DNA of 33,302 nucleotides, from assembly GCF_002705925.1 (NCBI RefSeq), contig NZ_NKRE01000001.1, positions 4,937,635-4,970,936 of the forward strand, in the 5' to 3' direction. A program made the translations under genes and the position numbers. Below the pieces are notes generated by a model. It ran no database searches. It was not told where the DNA came from and saw only the letters and a program-made list of their open reading frames with translations. Shown one piece after another: positions 7,845-14,981 of this stretch; the first letter of the stretch is position 1; each line of letters opens with the position of its first letter. This DNA comes from Mycobacterium ostraviense (GTDB lineage Bacteria > Actinomycetota > Actinomycetes > Mycobacteriales > Mycobacteriaceae).

Positions 7845-8777
7845 TTAATCACTCAGATCCGCGAACAACGGCGTGCTCAGATAGCGTTCGCCAAAGTCGG
7901 GGAGTACGACGACCACGAGTTTGCCGGCGTTCTCCGGCCGACGGGCCACTTCCACCGCGGCCCACGCGGCCGCGCCCGAGGAGATGCCGACGAGCAGACC
8001 TTCCTCCTTGGCCAGCCGCCGGGCCAGGTTGAACGCGTCGTCGTTGGCCACGGTGATGACCTCGTCGACCAAGCCCATGTCGAGCACCGGCGGGATGAAC
8101 CCGGCGCCGATGCCCTGGATCGGGTGTGGTCCTTTCTGACCCCCGGACAGCACCGGCGACGCGGCCGGTTCCACGGCGACGAACTGCGCCGACGGCCTGC
8201 GTTCCTTGATGGCCTGCGCGACACCGGTGATGGTGCCGCCGGTGCCGATGCCCGACACGAAGATGTCGACCTTGCCGTCGGTGTCCTTCCACACCTCCTC
8301 CGCAGTCGTCACGGCGTGGACGGCGGGGTTGGCCGGATTTTCGAATTGCTGCGGGATGAAATACCGCTCGTCGGTCTTGGCCAGTTCTTCGGCCTTGGCG
8401 ATGGCGCCTGCCATGCCGTCGGCGCCGGGGGTGAGCACGAGCTCGGCGCCGTAAGCGCGCAGCAGCATGCGTCGCTCGATGCTCATGGTGTCGGGCATGG
8501 TGAGCACGCATTTGTAGCCGCGCGCGGCGGCCACCATCGCCAGCGCGATGCCGGTGTTCCCGCTGGTCGGCTCCAGGATGATGGTGTCCGGCTTGATCAG
8601 GCCCGCCTTCTCGGCGGCGTCGATCATGGCTACCCCGATGCGGTCCTTCACACTTCCCGCCGGATTGAAGGATTCCAGCTTGGCCACCACGTCGGCCACT
8701 GCGCCGTCGGTGACCCGTCGCAGCCGGACCAGCGGCGTGCCCCCGATCAGTTGAGTGATGTTCTCGGCGATGGTCAT
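7845..8777 (-). CDS. cysK: O-acetylserine sulfhydrylase (cysteine synthase A)
   Basis: 310 residues, closely resembling M. tuberculosis CysK1 (Rv2334). It is a PLP enzyme that converts O-acetylserine and sulfide to cysteine. PLP-binding Lys44 sits in NPAGSVKDR, the substrate loop is TSGNTGIALA, and the PLP phosphate loop is GIGTGGTITG. The C-terminus ends LFADLSD. The ATG at 8777 has a GGAG ribosome binding site 8 nt upstream on the minus strand. The start overlaps the stop of the upstream TQXA gene as ATGA, and the stop is 2 nt from cysE, so the three genes are translationally coupled. CysE's C-terminal Ile is expected to dock in this active site. Confidence 0.97.
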   Translation of the reverse strand: MTIAENITQLIGGTPLVRLRRVTDGAVADVVAKLESFNPAGSVKDRIGVAMIDAAEKAGLIKPDTIILEPTSGNTGIALAMVAAARGYKCVLTMPDTMSIERRMLLRAYGAELVLTPGADGMAGAIAKAEELAKTDERYFIPQQFENPANPAVHAVTTAEEVWKDTDGKVDIFVSGIGTGGTITGVAQAIKERRPSAQFVAVEPAASPVLSGGQKGPHPIQGIGAGFIPPVLDMGLVDEVITVANDDAFNLARRLAKEEGLLVGISSGAAAWAAVEVARRPENAGKLVVVVLPDFGERYLSTPLFADLSD

Positions 8778-10063
8778 TGGCGATCTCCAGCGATGTCGGC
8801 GCGGACCTCGGCGGCCTGCCAGTTGATGTCGAACTCGATTGTCACGTGCACGGGTGTCGTCAACGCGACCGGCGTGAGCCGCTGAGTTGTACTCGCCAAC
8901 GCCACTCCGGTCAGCACCCGTCCCCCCAGGTGGTGGTGGGTGGTCGTGGCAGTAAGCGTCGTCGCTGTGGTACCGGGTGCTCGGCGCAGGTAGAAGTCCG
9001 CACCGGGTTGAACGGTTCCGGTGACGGCACGCCCGTCGGCGTCGACCAGTTCGTGGCCGTCAGGCACGTTGAATGCCAACGGAATTCGGACCTGAAACGG
9101 CCCGACGAGTTCCGAGTCGACAGCGGCGGCGGTGTCGAGGAGGTGCGGTTCGTCGTTCTCCCGCAAGGCCGTGTATGCCCCCGCCAGCAGGTAGTTGTAG
9201 AGGTGCACGACTCGGTCGGCGTTGCGATAGTGGCTGGAACCGGTCAGCCAGAAGTCGACGTGGTCGATCACCGGCGTGGTGTCGGAGGTGGTGACCAGCC
9301 GGTAGCAGCGGTAGCCGTGCGCGCCGTACCCGTGGCTGCTGGTCGACAAGGTGCTGCCGACGCCGAGGGTGCGCTGGTAGCGTCCTCGGCCGGCATCGGT
9401 GGTCAGTTGGGATCCGGAGATGTCTTGCCAGACAATGCCATCCGTCGACTTCTGCAGCTTCACCGCCACGGGGGAGTCGGACGCCGTCCACAGTGAATAG
9501 CCACCGAGCTGTGGCCGCCCGTCGAATTCGAAGGTGAGCACCGGTCCAGGCCCGCGGCGTACCGCGATGGGGGCATTGAGCGGGCGGGTGTCCAGCGCCA
9601 TGCCGTTGGTGAAGTACCAGATCGCCGCCTGCGTTGCGGCGATGGCTTCGGGTTCGGTGATGTTGGCCGGCCCCAGCGGGTACCCGGCGGCGCGTAGCCG
9701 CCGGCTCAGCTCGGCGATCGGTCGCATCGGGAAGGAGTTGCGCAGGATCCAGTCCACCTCGGCTTCACAGTCGCGGGTGTGCAGATGTGGCAGGGCGGAC
9801 CAGGAGCCCAGGCGGTAGGGCGACGGGTGGTGTGGTGCGACGCCGGTGAAATCCAGCGAGTAGGCCTGCACGTTCGGGTTCAACCTGATCAGGTCGGTGC
9901 GGGCGGTGGTGCCGTCGGCGAACACTATCCGGTCGACGGTGTGTGAGTACGTCCCGCCTCGGTAGCGGGTCATCCGGGTCAACTCGGTGGCCGGTCGGAC
10001 CCGGATGCGCCGACGGGTCGCCACCGGGGCCGGCGCGCGGTGCGGGATGGACAAGACAGTCAT
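8774..10063 (-). CDS. TQXA/thioester-domain protein lacking the expected cysteine
   Basis: 429 residues from the ATG at 10063, which has AGGAAGAG 11 nt upstream; an in-frame ATG at 10102 would add 13 residues but has no ribosome binding site. Residues about 35-165 match the TQXA thioester domain: a YRGGTYSHTV strand, TDLIRLNP, AYSLDFTG, an NSFPM segment and the signature ATQAAIWYFTNG. In characterised members a Cys in an aYCID-like motif bonds to the Gln of TQxA. Here that position reads AYSLD, with a TCG Ser codon at 9857-9859, while the Gln is kept (9629-9631). The middle (about 185-300) resembles a discoidin-like beta domain, followed by an Ig-like domain with FYLRRAPGTT. There is no clear signal peptide, membrane anchor or LPXTG motif. 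The stop overlaps the cysK start by 4 nt. Function unknown. Confidence 0.75.
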   Translation of the reverse strand: MTVLSIPHRAPAPVATRRRIRVRPATELTRMTRYRGGTYSHTVDRIVFADGTTARTDLIRLNPNVQAYSLDFTGVAPHHPSPYRLGSWSALPHLHTRDCEAEVDWILRNSFPMRPIAELSRRLRAAGYPLGPANITEPEAIAATQAAIWYFTNGMALDTRPLNAPIAVRRGPGPVLTFEFDGRPQLGGYSLWTASDSPVAVKLQKSTDGIVWQDISGSQLTTDAGRGRYQRTLGVGSTLSTSSHGYGAHGYRCYRLVTTSDTTPVIDHVDFWLTGSSHYRNADRVVHLYNYLLAGAYTALRENDEPHLLDTAAAVDSELVGPFQVRIPLAFNVPDGHELVDADGRAVTGTVQPGADFYLRRAPGTTATTLTATTTHHHLGGRVLTGVALASTTQRLTPVALTTPVHVTIEFDINWQAAEVRADIAGDRQ

Positions 10064-10414
10064 AGGGGCGGTTGCTCTTCCTGAAGACTTTGGGTCGCGC
10101 ATATCACAGGGCCGCGAGGCGGCGAGCGCAGACGATTACTGAACGGTCAGAAAGCGTCAGGAATCAACAGCAACAGCAACAGTCCGCGGCGATGCAGCGC
10201 GTAAGGACAAAGCGCAGCTGTACGGCCTGTTGCATGGCAGCCATTATAAGGCATGCCCAGATATCTCCTGTTCGGCTCATCGAAGATGTAACGCTTTGCC
10301 TGTGCATCGGCGTTTAATACGCTCAGCGCACGTGCGGGCGCTGCCAATGATGGTGGCGCCCGACCTCCAGGCCCGGCGCCTGCGCAGGGATCGATCAGGT
10401 ACGGAAGGACAACG
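10064..10414. other. Divergent intergenic region, TQXA-cysK unit and encapsulin
   Basis: 351 nt with no supported gene, and the likely control region of the whole sulfur island. It holds three tandem CAACAG units (10165-10182), an 8-bp near-palindrome around GAACGGTC at 10141-10148, a TTTAAT -10-like hexamer on the plus strand at 10313-10318 without a good -35 box, and a 7-bp stem CGGGCGC/GCGCCCG (10335-10341 and 10356-10362) in the probable encapsulin leader. None of these is convincing enough to call as a defined operator. Confidence 0.5.
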
Positions 10415-11338
10415 ATGAGTTCGCCGCAAAACGAGTCTCAGGCGCTGGGTGACCTTGCCGCCAGGCAGCTCGCCAACGCCACCAAGACGGTCCCGCAGCT
10501 TTCGACGATCACACCCCGCTGGTTGCTGCATCTGCTCAGCTGGGTGCCGGTGGAAGCGGGTATCTATCGGGTGAACCGCGTGATCAACCCGGAGCGGGTG
10601 GCCATCAAGGCCGAAGCCGGCGCGGGCACCGACGGGCCACTGCCGGAGACCTACGTCGACTACGAGACCAGCCCGCGGGAGTACACGCTGCGAACCATCT
10701 CCACACTGCTCGACATCCACACCCGGGTGTCCGACCTTTACTCCAGTCCTCACGACCAGATCGCGCAGCAGTTGCGGCTGACCATCGAAACCATCAAGGA
10801 GCGCCAGGAGTTCGAACTGGTCAACAGCCCCGAGTACGGCTTGCTTGCCCAGGCGACACCCGGGCAGACCATCCGGACCCTGGCCGGAGCGCCCACGCCC
10901 GACGATCTGGACGCGCTGATCACCAAGGTCTGGAAGACGCCGAGCTTTTTCCTGACCCACCCCCAGGGCATCGCGGCGTTCGGCCGGGAGGCCACCTACC
11001 GTGGCGTGCCGCCGCCAGTGGTGAGCCTGTTCGGCGCGCAGTTCATCACCTGGCGCGGCATCCCGTTGATTCCGTCGGACAAGGTGCCGGTTGTCGACGG
11101 CAAGACCAAGTTCATCCTGGTGCGCACCGGCGAAGAACGTCAGGGGGTAGTGGGCCTGTTCCAGCCCGGGCTGGTGGGGGAGCAGGCGCCGGGGCTATCG
11201 GTGCGGTTCACCGGCATCAACCAATCGGCGATCGCGACCTACCTGGTGACTCTCTACACATCCTTGGCGGTGCTCACCGACGATGCGCTTGCCGTGCTCG
11301 ACGACGTGGCGGTGGACCAGTTCCATGAGTACCAGTGA
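10415..11338 (+). CDS. mmpI: Family 2A encapsulin shell protein (SrpI / MMP-I, 35-kDa antigen)
   Basis: 307 residues, the same length as the M. leprae major membrane protein I and the M. avium 35-kDa antigen, now recognised as family 2A encapsulins related to cyanobacterial SrpI. These HK97-fold proteins self-assemble into icosahedral shells. Recognisable blocks include the N-terminal arm (QALGDLAARQLANATKTVPQ), PRWLLHLLSWVPVEAGIYRVN, the LYSSPHDQIAQQLRLTIE helix, and the C-terminal LFQPGLVGEQAPGLSVRF. There is no cyclic-nucleotide-binding insertion, which separates it from family 2B. The ATG at 10415 has GGAAGGA 5 nt upstream. The gene overlaps the downstream cysteine desulfurase gene by 14 nt, the hallmark shell-cargo arrangement. 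The shell should enclose the desulfurase and hold sulfur in the cytoplasm; the old 'membrane protein' name reflects co-sedimentation with membranes. Confidence 0.95.
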   Translation: MSSPQNESQALGDLAARQLANATKTVPQLSTITPRWLLHLLSWVPVEAGIYRVNRVINPERVAIKAEAGAGTDGPLPETYVDYETSPREYTLRTISTLLDIHTRVSDLYSSPHDQIAQQLRLTIETIKERQEFELVNSPEYGLLAQATPGQTIRTLAGAPTPDDLDALITKVWKTPSFFLTHPQGIAAFGREATYRGVPPPVVSLFGAQFITWRGIPLIPSDKVPVVDGKTKFILVRTGEERQGVVGLFQPGLVGEQAPGLSVRFTGINQSAIATYLVTLYTSLAVLTDDALAVLDDVAVDQFHEYQ

Positions 11339-13244
11339 GCACCCGCCGCTAGACGCCGCGGGCGACCCGCCGATCAGCGCCGCGGAGCTGGCCGCATTGG
11401 CCGGTCAGCTCTACGCCGCCGGCATTCGGCCGGGCTTCGACAGCCCGCCGCAGGCGGCTCCGGTGGCCCCGCGCGGCAACGTGCCCGACACGACGGCCGC
11501 AGCGGCGGCAGGGCGGGCGGCCGCCGGCGCGTTCGATGCGGTGCCGGCCGCGGTTCCGTCGGTCGGCGTAGCCGACATCTACCTTCCGGCGCCGACGTCG
11601 CCGGAGCCCGAGGGGCCGCCGCAGACGGCACCGGTGGCTCCGCGCGGAAGCATTCCGGATACGACGGCGGCGCCGGCGGCATCGACGGCAGCTGCCGGCG
11701 TGGCGGATCGCTACCCACCGGGTGCCGGCGAGCTGACGACGTTCGCGGTACCGAGCTCAGGCATTGTGCCGACGGCGCCGGGGGTGCTGGCAGGGGCGGC
11801 GCGCCACGTTCCGGTCGCTCCGCGCGGCTCGATGCCGGTTTCGCGGCCCGACTGGCCGGGTGCGGCGCCGTCGGTCGGCGACCTCGGCTGGTCCGACACG
11901 GTGCCGGCCCGCCGCGATACGCCGCTCGGTGACGAGCGCAACTACTCCTTCCTCACCCCGTTGCTCACCGAGGCCGACCCGGTGCCGAAGCCGGCCGGCG
12001 ATCACCGGGCGATCGATGTCTTCAATGTCGAGGCGCTACGCGCCGACTTTCCGATCCTTCGCGAGACGGTCAACGGCAAGCCGTTGATCTGGTTCGACAA
12101 CGCGGCCACCACCCAAAAGCCACAAGTGGTCATCGACCGGCTCGCGCACTTCTACGCCCACGAAAACTCCAACATCCACCGCGCCGCGCACGAGCTGGCG
12201 GCCCGGGCCACCGATGCCTACGAGGAGGCCCGCGGCACCGTCCGCCGATTCATCGGCGCGGCCCGCGACGAAGAAGTCATCTTTGTCCGCGGCACCACCG
12301 AGGCCATCAATCTGGTGGCCTACGCATGGGGCGGAAAACATCTGCGCCCGGGCGACGAGATTGTCATCACTTATTTGGAGCACCACGCCAACATCGTTCC
12401 GTGGCAACTTATTTCGCAGCAGACCGGTGCCGTGCTGAAGGTGGCACCGGTTGACGAAGCCGGCAATCTGCTGCTGTCGGAGTTCGAGGCCCTGCTCGGT
12501 CCGAAGACCAAACTCGTTGCGGCAACTCATGTCTCGAATGCCCTGGGTACCGTGACACCGGTACACCAGATTGTCGAGCTCGGACACCGATACGGCGCCC
12601 GGGTGCTGATCGACGGTGCCCAGTCGATTCCGCACCTGCCGATCGACGTCGCCGAGCTCGGCGCCGATTTCTTCGCCTTCTCCGGGCACAAGGTCTACGG
12701 CCCCACTGGAATCGGTGTGCTCTACGGGCGCGAGGACGCTCTTGCCGAGACACCGCCGTGGCAGGGTGGCGGCAACATGATCACCGACGTCACGATGGAG
12801 CGCTCGCTGTATCAGGGGCCGCCGAGCAAGTTCGAAGCCGGCACCGGCAACATCGCCGACGCGGTGGGTCTCGGCGAGGCGCTGCGTTACGTCGAACGGG
12901 TGGGGATCGAGCGCATCGCCGCCTACGAGCACGAGTTGCTGCGGTACGCGACCCCGCGGCTGGCCGATGTCCCCGGTGTTCGTCTGGTGGGCACCGCGAC
13001 CGAGAAGGCCAGTGTGCTGTCGTTCGTGCTGGCAGGCCATGAGCCGCTCGAGGTCGGCAAGGCACTCAACGCCGAGGGCATCGCGGTGCGTGCCGGACAT
13101 CACTGCGCCCAACCGATTCTGCGTCGCTACGGCTTGGAGGCCACGGTTCGCCCGTCGTTCGCGTTCTATAACACCTTCGACGAGATCGACGTGTTCATCA
13201 GCGCGGTACGCCGTATCGCCGAGGGCGGCACGAACGCCGGCTGA
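11325..13244 (+). CDS. Encapsulin cargo cysteine desulfurase (SufS-like) with disordered N-terminal targeting domain
   Basis: 639 residues from the ATG at 11325, which overlaps the encapsulin gene by 14 nt and has GGTGGA a few nt upstream; the frame is open to 11283 but inside the shell gene. Residues about 1-230 are Pro/Ala-rich and low-complexity, with an AAELAALAGQLY helix and three PVAPRG motifs (46-51, 103-108, 163-168). Residues 232-639 are a type II NifS/SufS aminotransferase-class V fold: FDNAATTQKPQ, the HHANIVPW motif, PLP-Lys456 in SGHKVYGPTG, and catalytic Cys594 in GHHCAQPI. The enzyme removes sulfur from L-cysteine, giving alanine and a persulfide. In characterised family 2A systems the N-terminal extension directs the enzyme into the shell. 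It lies outside a suf operon, so a role in general Fe-S assembly is less likely. Confidence 0.94.
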   Translation: MSTSEHPPLDAAGDPPISAAELAALAGQLYAAGIRPGFDSPPQAAPVAPRGNVPDTTAAAAAGRAAAGAFDAVPAAVPSVGVADIYLPAPTSPEPEGPPQTAPVAPRGSIPDTTAAPAASTAAAGVADRYPPGAGELTTFAVPSSGIVPTAPGVLAGAARHVPVAPRGSMPVSRPDWPGAAPSVGDLGWSDTVPARRDTPLGDERNYSFLTPLLTEADPVPKPAGDHRAIDVFNVEALRADFPILRETVNGKPLIWFDNAATTQKPQVVIDRLAHFYAHENSNIHRAAHELAARATDAYEEARGTVRRFIGAARDEEVIFVRGTTEAINLVAYAWGGKHLRPGDEIVITYLEHHANIVPWQLISQQTGAVLKVAPVDEAGNLLLSEFEALLGPKTKLVAATHVSNALGTVTPVHQIVELGHRYGARVLIDGAQSIPHLPIDVAELGADFFAFSGHKVYGPTGIGVLYGREDALAETPPWQGGGNMITDVTMERSLYQGPPSKFEAGTGNIADAVGLGEALRYVERVGIERIAAYEHELLRYATPRLADVPGVRLVGTATEKASVLSFVLAGHEPLEVGKALNAEGIAVRAGHHCAQPILRRYGLEATVRPSFAFYNTFDEIDVFISAVRRIAEGGTNAG

Positions 13245-13262
13245 GCGGGATTGCGTCCGCAT

Positions 13263-14909
13263 TCAGTCGTAGACCGGCAGCCACATGGTCTCGACGATGG
13301 CTCGCGCGACGTCGTCATGGGTCTTGGTGGCTACGCCGTCGTCGACTGCGGCGTGATAGACGGCCTCGGCGACCGTCGCCGAAATCCCGCGGAGATCCTG
13401 AACGTCGGGCAACAGCGAATCCCCGGGCTTGGCCGGATTAGCCCGGCGCGCAAGGGCTTTGGCCGCCGCGCGGAGCATGCCCTGGGTCAGCAGCCGGGCT
13501 CCGGCCACGACGACGCCCAGACCGATGCCCGGAAACACCAGTACGTTGTTGGCCTGACCGATGGTGTAGGTGGTGCCGCCGTATTCGACGGGCGCGACCG
13601 GGGTACCGGTGGCGACCAGAGCCTTACCGTTCGACCACGCCAGGACGTCGGCCGGCATGGCTTCCATCCGCGAGGTCGGATTGGACAGCGGGAAGATCAT
13701 CAGGCGTTCGCAGGATGCCGTCATCGCTTCGACGACCTCTTGGGTGAACGCGCCGGAGACCGTCGAGGAGCCGAGCAACACGGTCGGCGAGGACAGCTTG
13801 ATCGCGTCGACCAGTCCGATCCGTGCCCCGACCTGGACGCCCAGCTGGTTACGGTTTTTCGCATACGGCACCTGGAATTCCCGCAGACCCTCCATGTCGT
13901 CGAACAGCAGTCCCTGCTTGTCGATAGCCCAGATCTGCGACGTCGCCTGCTCGACAGTGGCGCCGTCGGCCACCATCGCGTCGCGGATCTGGTCTGCGAC
14001 ACCCATACCCGCGGTGCCGGCCCCGAAGACGATTACCCTCTGGTCGCGAACGGGGACGCCGGTGACGTGCGATCCCCCGTCGATGGCGGCCACCACCACC
14101 GCGCCGGTGCCTTGCACGTCGTCGTTGAACACGCAGTACTGCCCACCGTAGGTCTGCAGGATCATCCGTGCGTTGGCCGGCCCGAAGTCCTCGAAGTGCA
14201 GCAGCGCCCGCGGAAACATCCGGTGGGCGGTCTCGATGTAGCGCTTGATGAACTCGTCGTACTCGGCGCCGCTGCGCCGGGCGTGCCGATTACCCAGATA
14301 GAACGGATCCTGCAACAGCTGCTCGTTATCGGTGCCGACGTCCAGCGACACCGCCAGGCAGCGGCGGGGATCGATGCCGCCACCGGCGGTGTAGAGCGCC
14401 AGTTTGCCCACCGCGATCTGGATGCCGCCGACACCCCAGTCGCCGATGCCCAGGATGGCTTCGGCGTCGGTGCAGACGACCAGGTCGACGTCGTCGGGTC
14501 CGAGGCCCAGGGTTTGGAAGGCAGCCGCGATGTCGTCGGGTTCGTCGATGCTCAGGAACAGGCCGCGTTGCCCACGGTATTCATCGGAGAACCGTTGGAT
14601 CGCTTCGCCGACCGTGGGCGTGTACACCACCGGCATCAGTTTGGGCAGATGGTCGATCAGCACCTTGTAGTAGAGCAGTTCGTGGCGGTAATGCAGCTGT
14701 TCCAGCAGCAGGTTGCGGCCCAGATCGGTGGCCAGGCTCTGCAATTGATGCCACACCCGGTCGGCCTGCTGGTCCAGGGTGAGCACCGCGGCCGGCAGGC
14801 GACCGATCAGGCCGAGCTGCCGGCGTTGCTCGTGGGTGAAGCCGACCCCGCGATTGAGACTGGGCGTGGACAGTGCTGTCGGAAACCGCGGCACGCGGGC
14901 ATCGCTCAT
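13263..14909 (-). CDS. mez: NAD(P)-dependent malic enzyme
   Basis: 548 residues from the ATG at 14909, exactly the length of M. tuberculosis Mez (Rv2332). A GGAG lies 6 nt before this ATG; the upstream in-frame ATG at 14915 directly abuts the GGAG and is less likely. The enzyme oxidatively decarboxylates malate to pyruvate with NAD(P)+. It belongs to the large-subunit, eukaryote-like malic enzymes. Visible motifs are LMPVVYTPTVGEAIQ, the metal and substrate region FEDFGPANA and YCVFNDDVQGT, and the Rossmann fold VIVFGAGTAGMGVAD. SNPTSRMEAMPADV and QANNVLVFPGIGLG form the C-terminal part of the active site. It is convergent with the desulfurase gene (18 nt apart) and lies 72 nt downstream of the nitrate reductase gene on the same strand. 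Confidence 0.96.
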   Translation of the reverse strand: MSDARVPRFPTALSTPSLNRGVGFTHEQRRQLGLIGRLPAAVLTLDQQADRVWHQLQSLATDLGRNLLLEQLHYRHELLYYKVLIDHLPKLMPVVYTPTVGEAIQRFSDEYRGQRGLFLSIDEPDDIAAAFQTLGLGPDDVDLVVCTDAEAILGIGDWGVGGIQIAVGKLALYTAGGGIDPRRCLAVSLDVGTDNEQLLQDPFYLGNRHARRSGAEYDEFIKRYIETAHRMFPRALLHFEDFGPANARMILQTYGGQYCVFNDDVQGTGAVVVAAIDGGSHVTGVPVRDQRVIVFGAGTAGMGVADQIRDAMVADGATVEQATSQIWAIDKQGLLFDDMEGLREFQVPYAKNRNQLGVQVGARIGLVDAIKLSSPTVLLGSSTVSGAFTQEVVEAMTASCERLMIFPLSNPTSRMEAMPADVLAWSNGKALVATGTPVAPVEYGGTTYTIGQANNVLVFPGIGLGVVVAGARLLTQGMLRAAAKALARRANPAKPGDSLLPDVQDLRGISATVAEAVYHAAVDDGVATKTHDDVARAIVETMWLPVYD

Positions 14910-14981
14910 CACCATCTCCGTTCGTGACCTGACGCGTCAAGTCACGGTAACGCCGGGGAGGCCCCGCGAAGGGCAACTGGG

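Noticed and set aside
10165..10182. Three tandem CAACAG units as a repeat or CRISPR-like element
   Set aside because: Only three 6-bp units, no spacers; too short to be more than chance.
10147..10347. 66-codon minus-strand open frame and overlapping plus-strand frames in the encapsulin control region
   Set aside because: Short, no ribosome binding site, no recognisable sequence.
11325..13244. Desulfurase as an ordinary SufS for Fe-S cluster assembly
   Set aside because: No suf genes are nearby, and the long N-terminal extension with repeated motifs and overlap with the shell gene mark it as encapsulin cargo.
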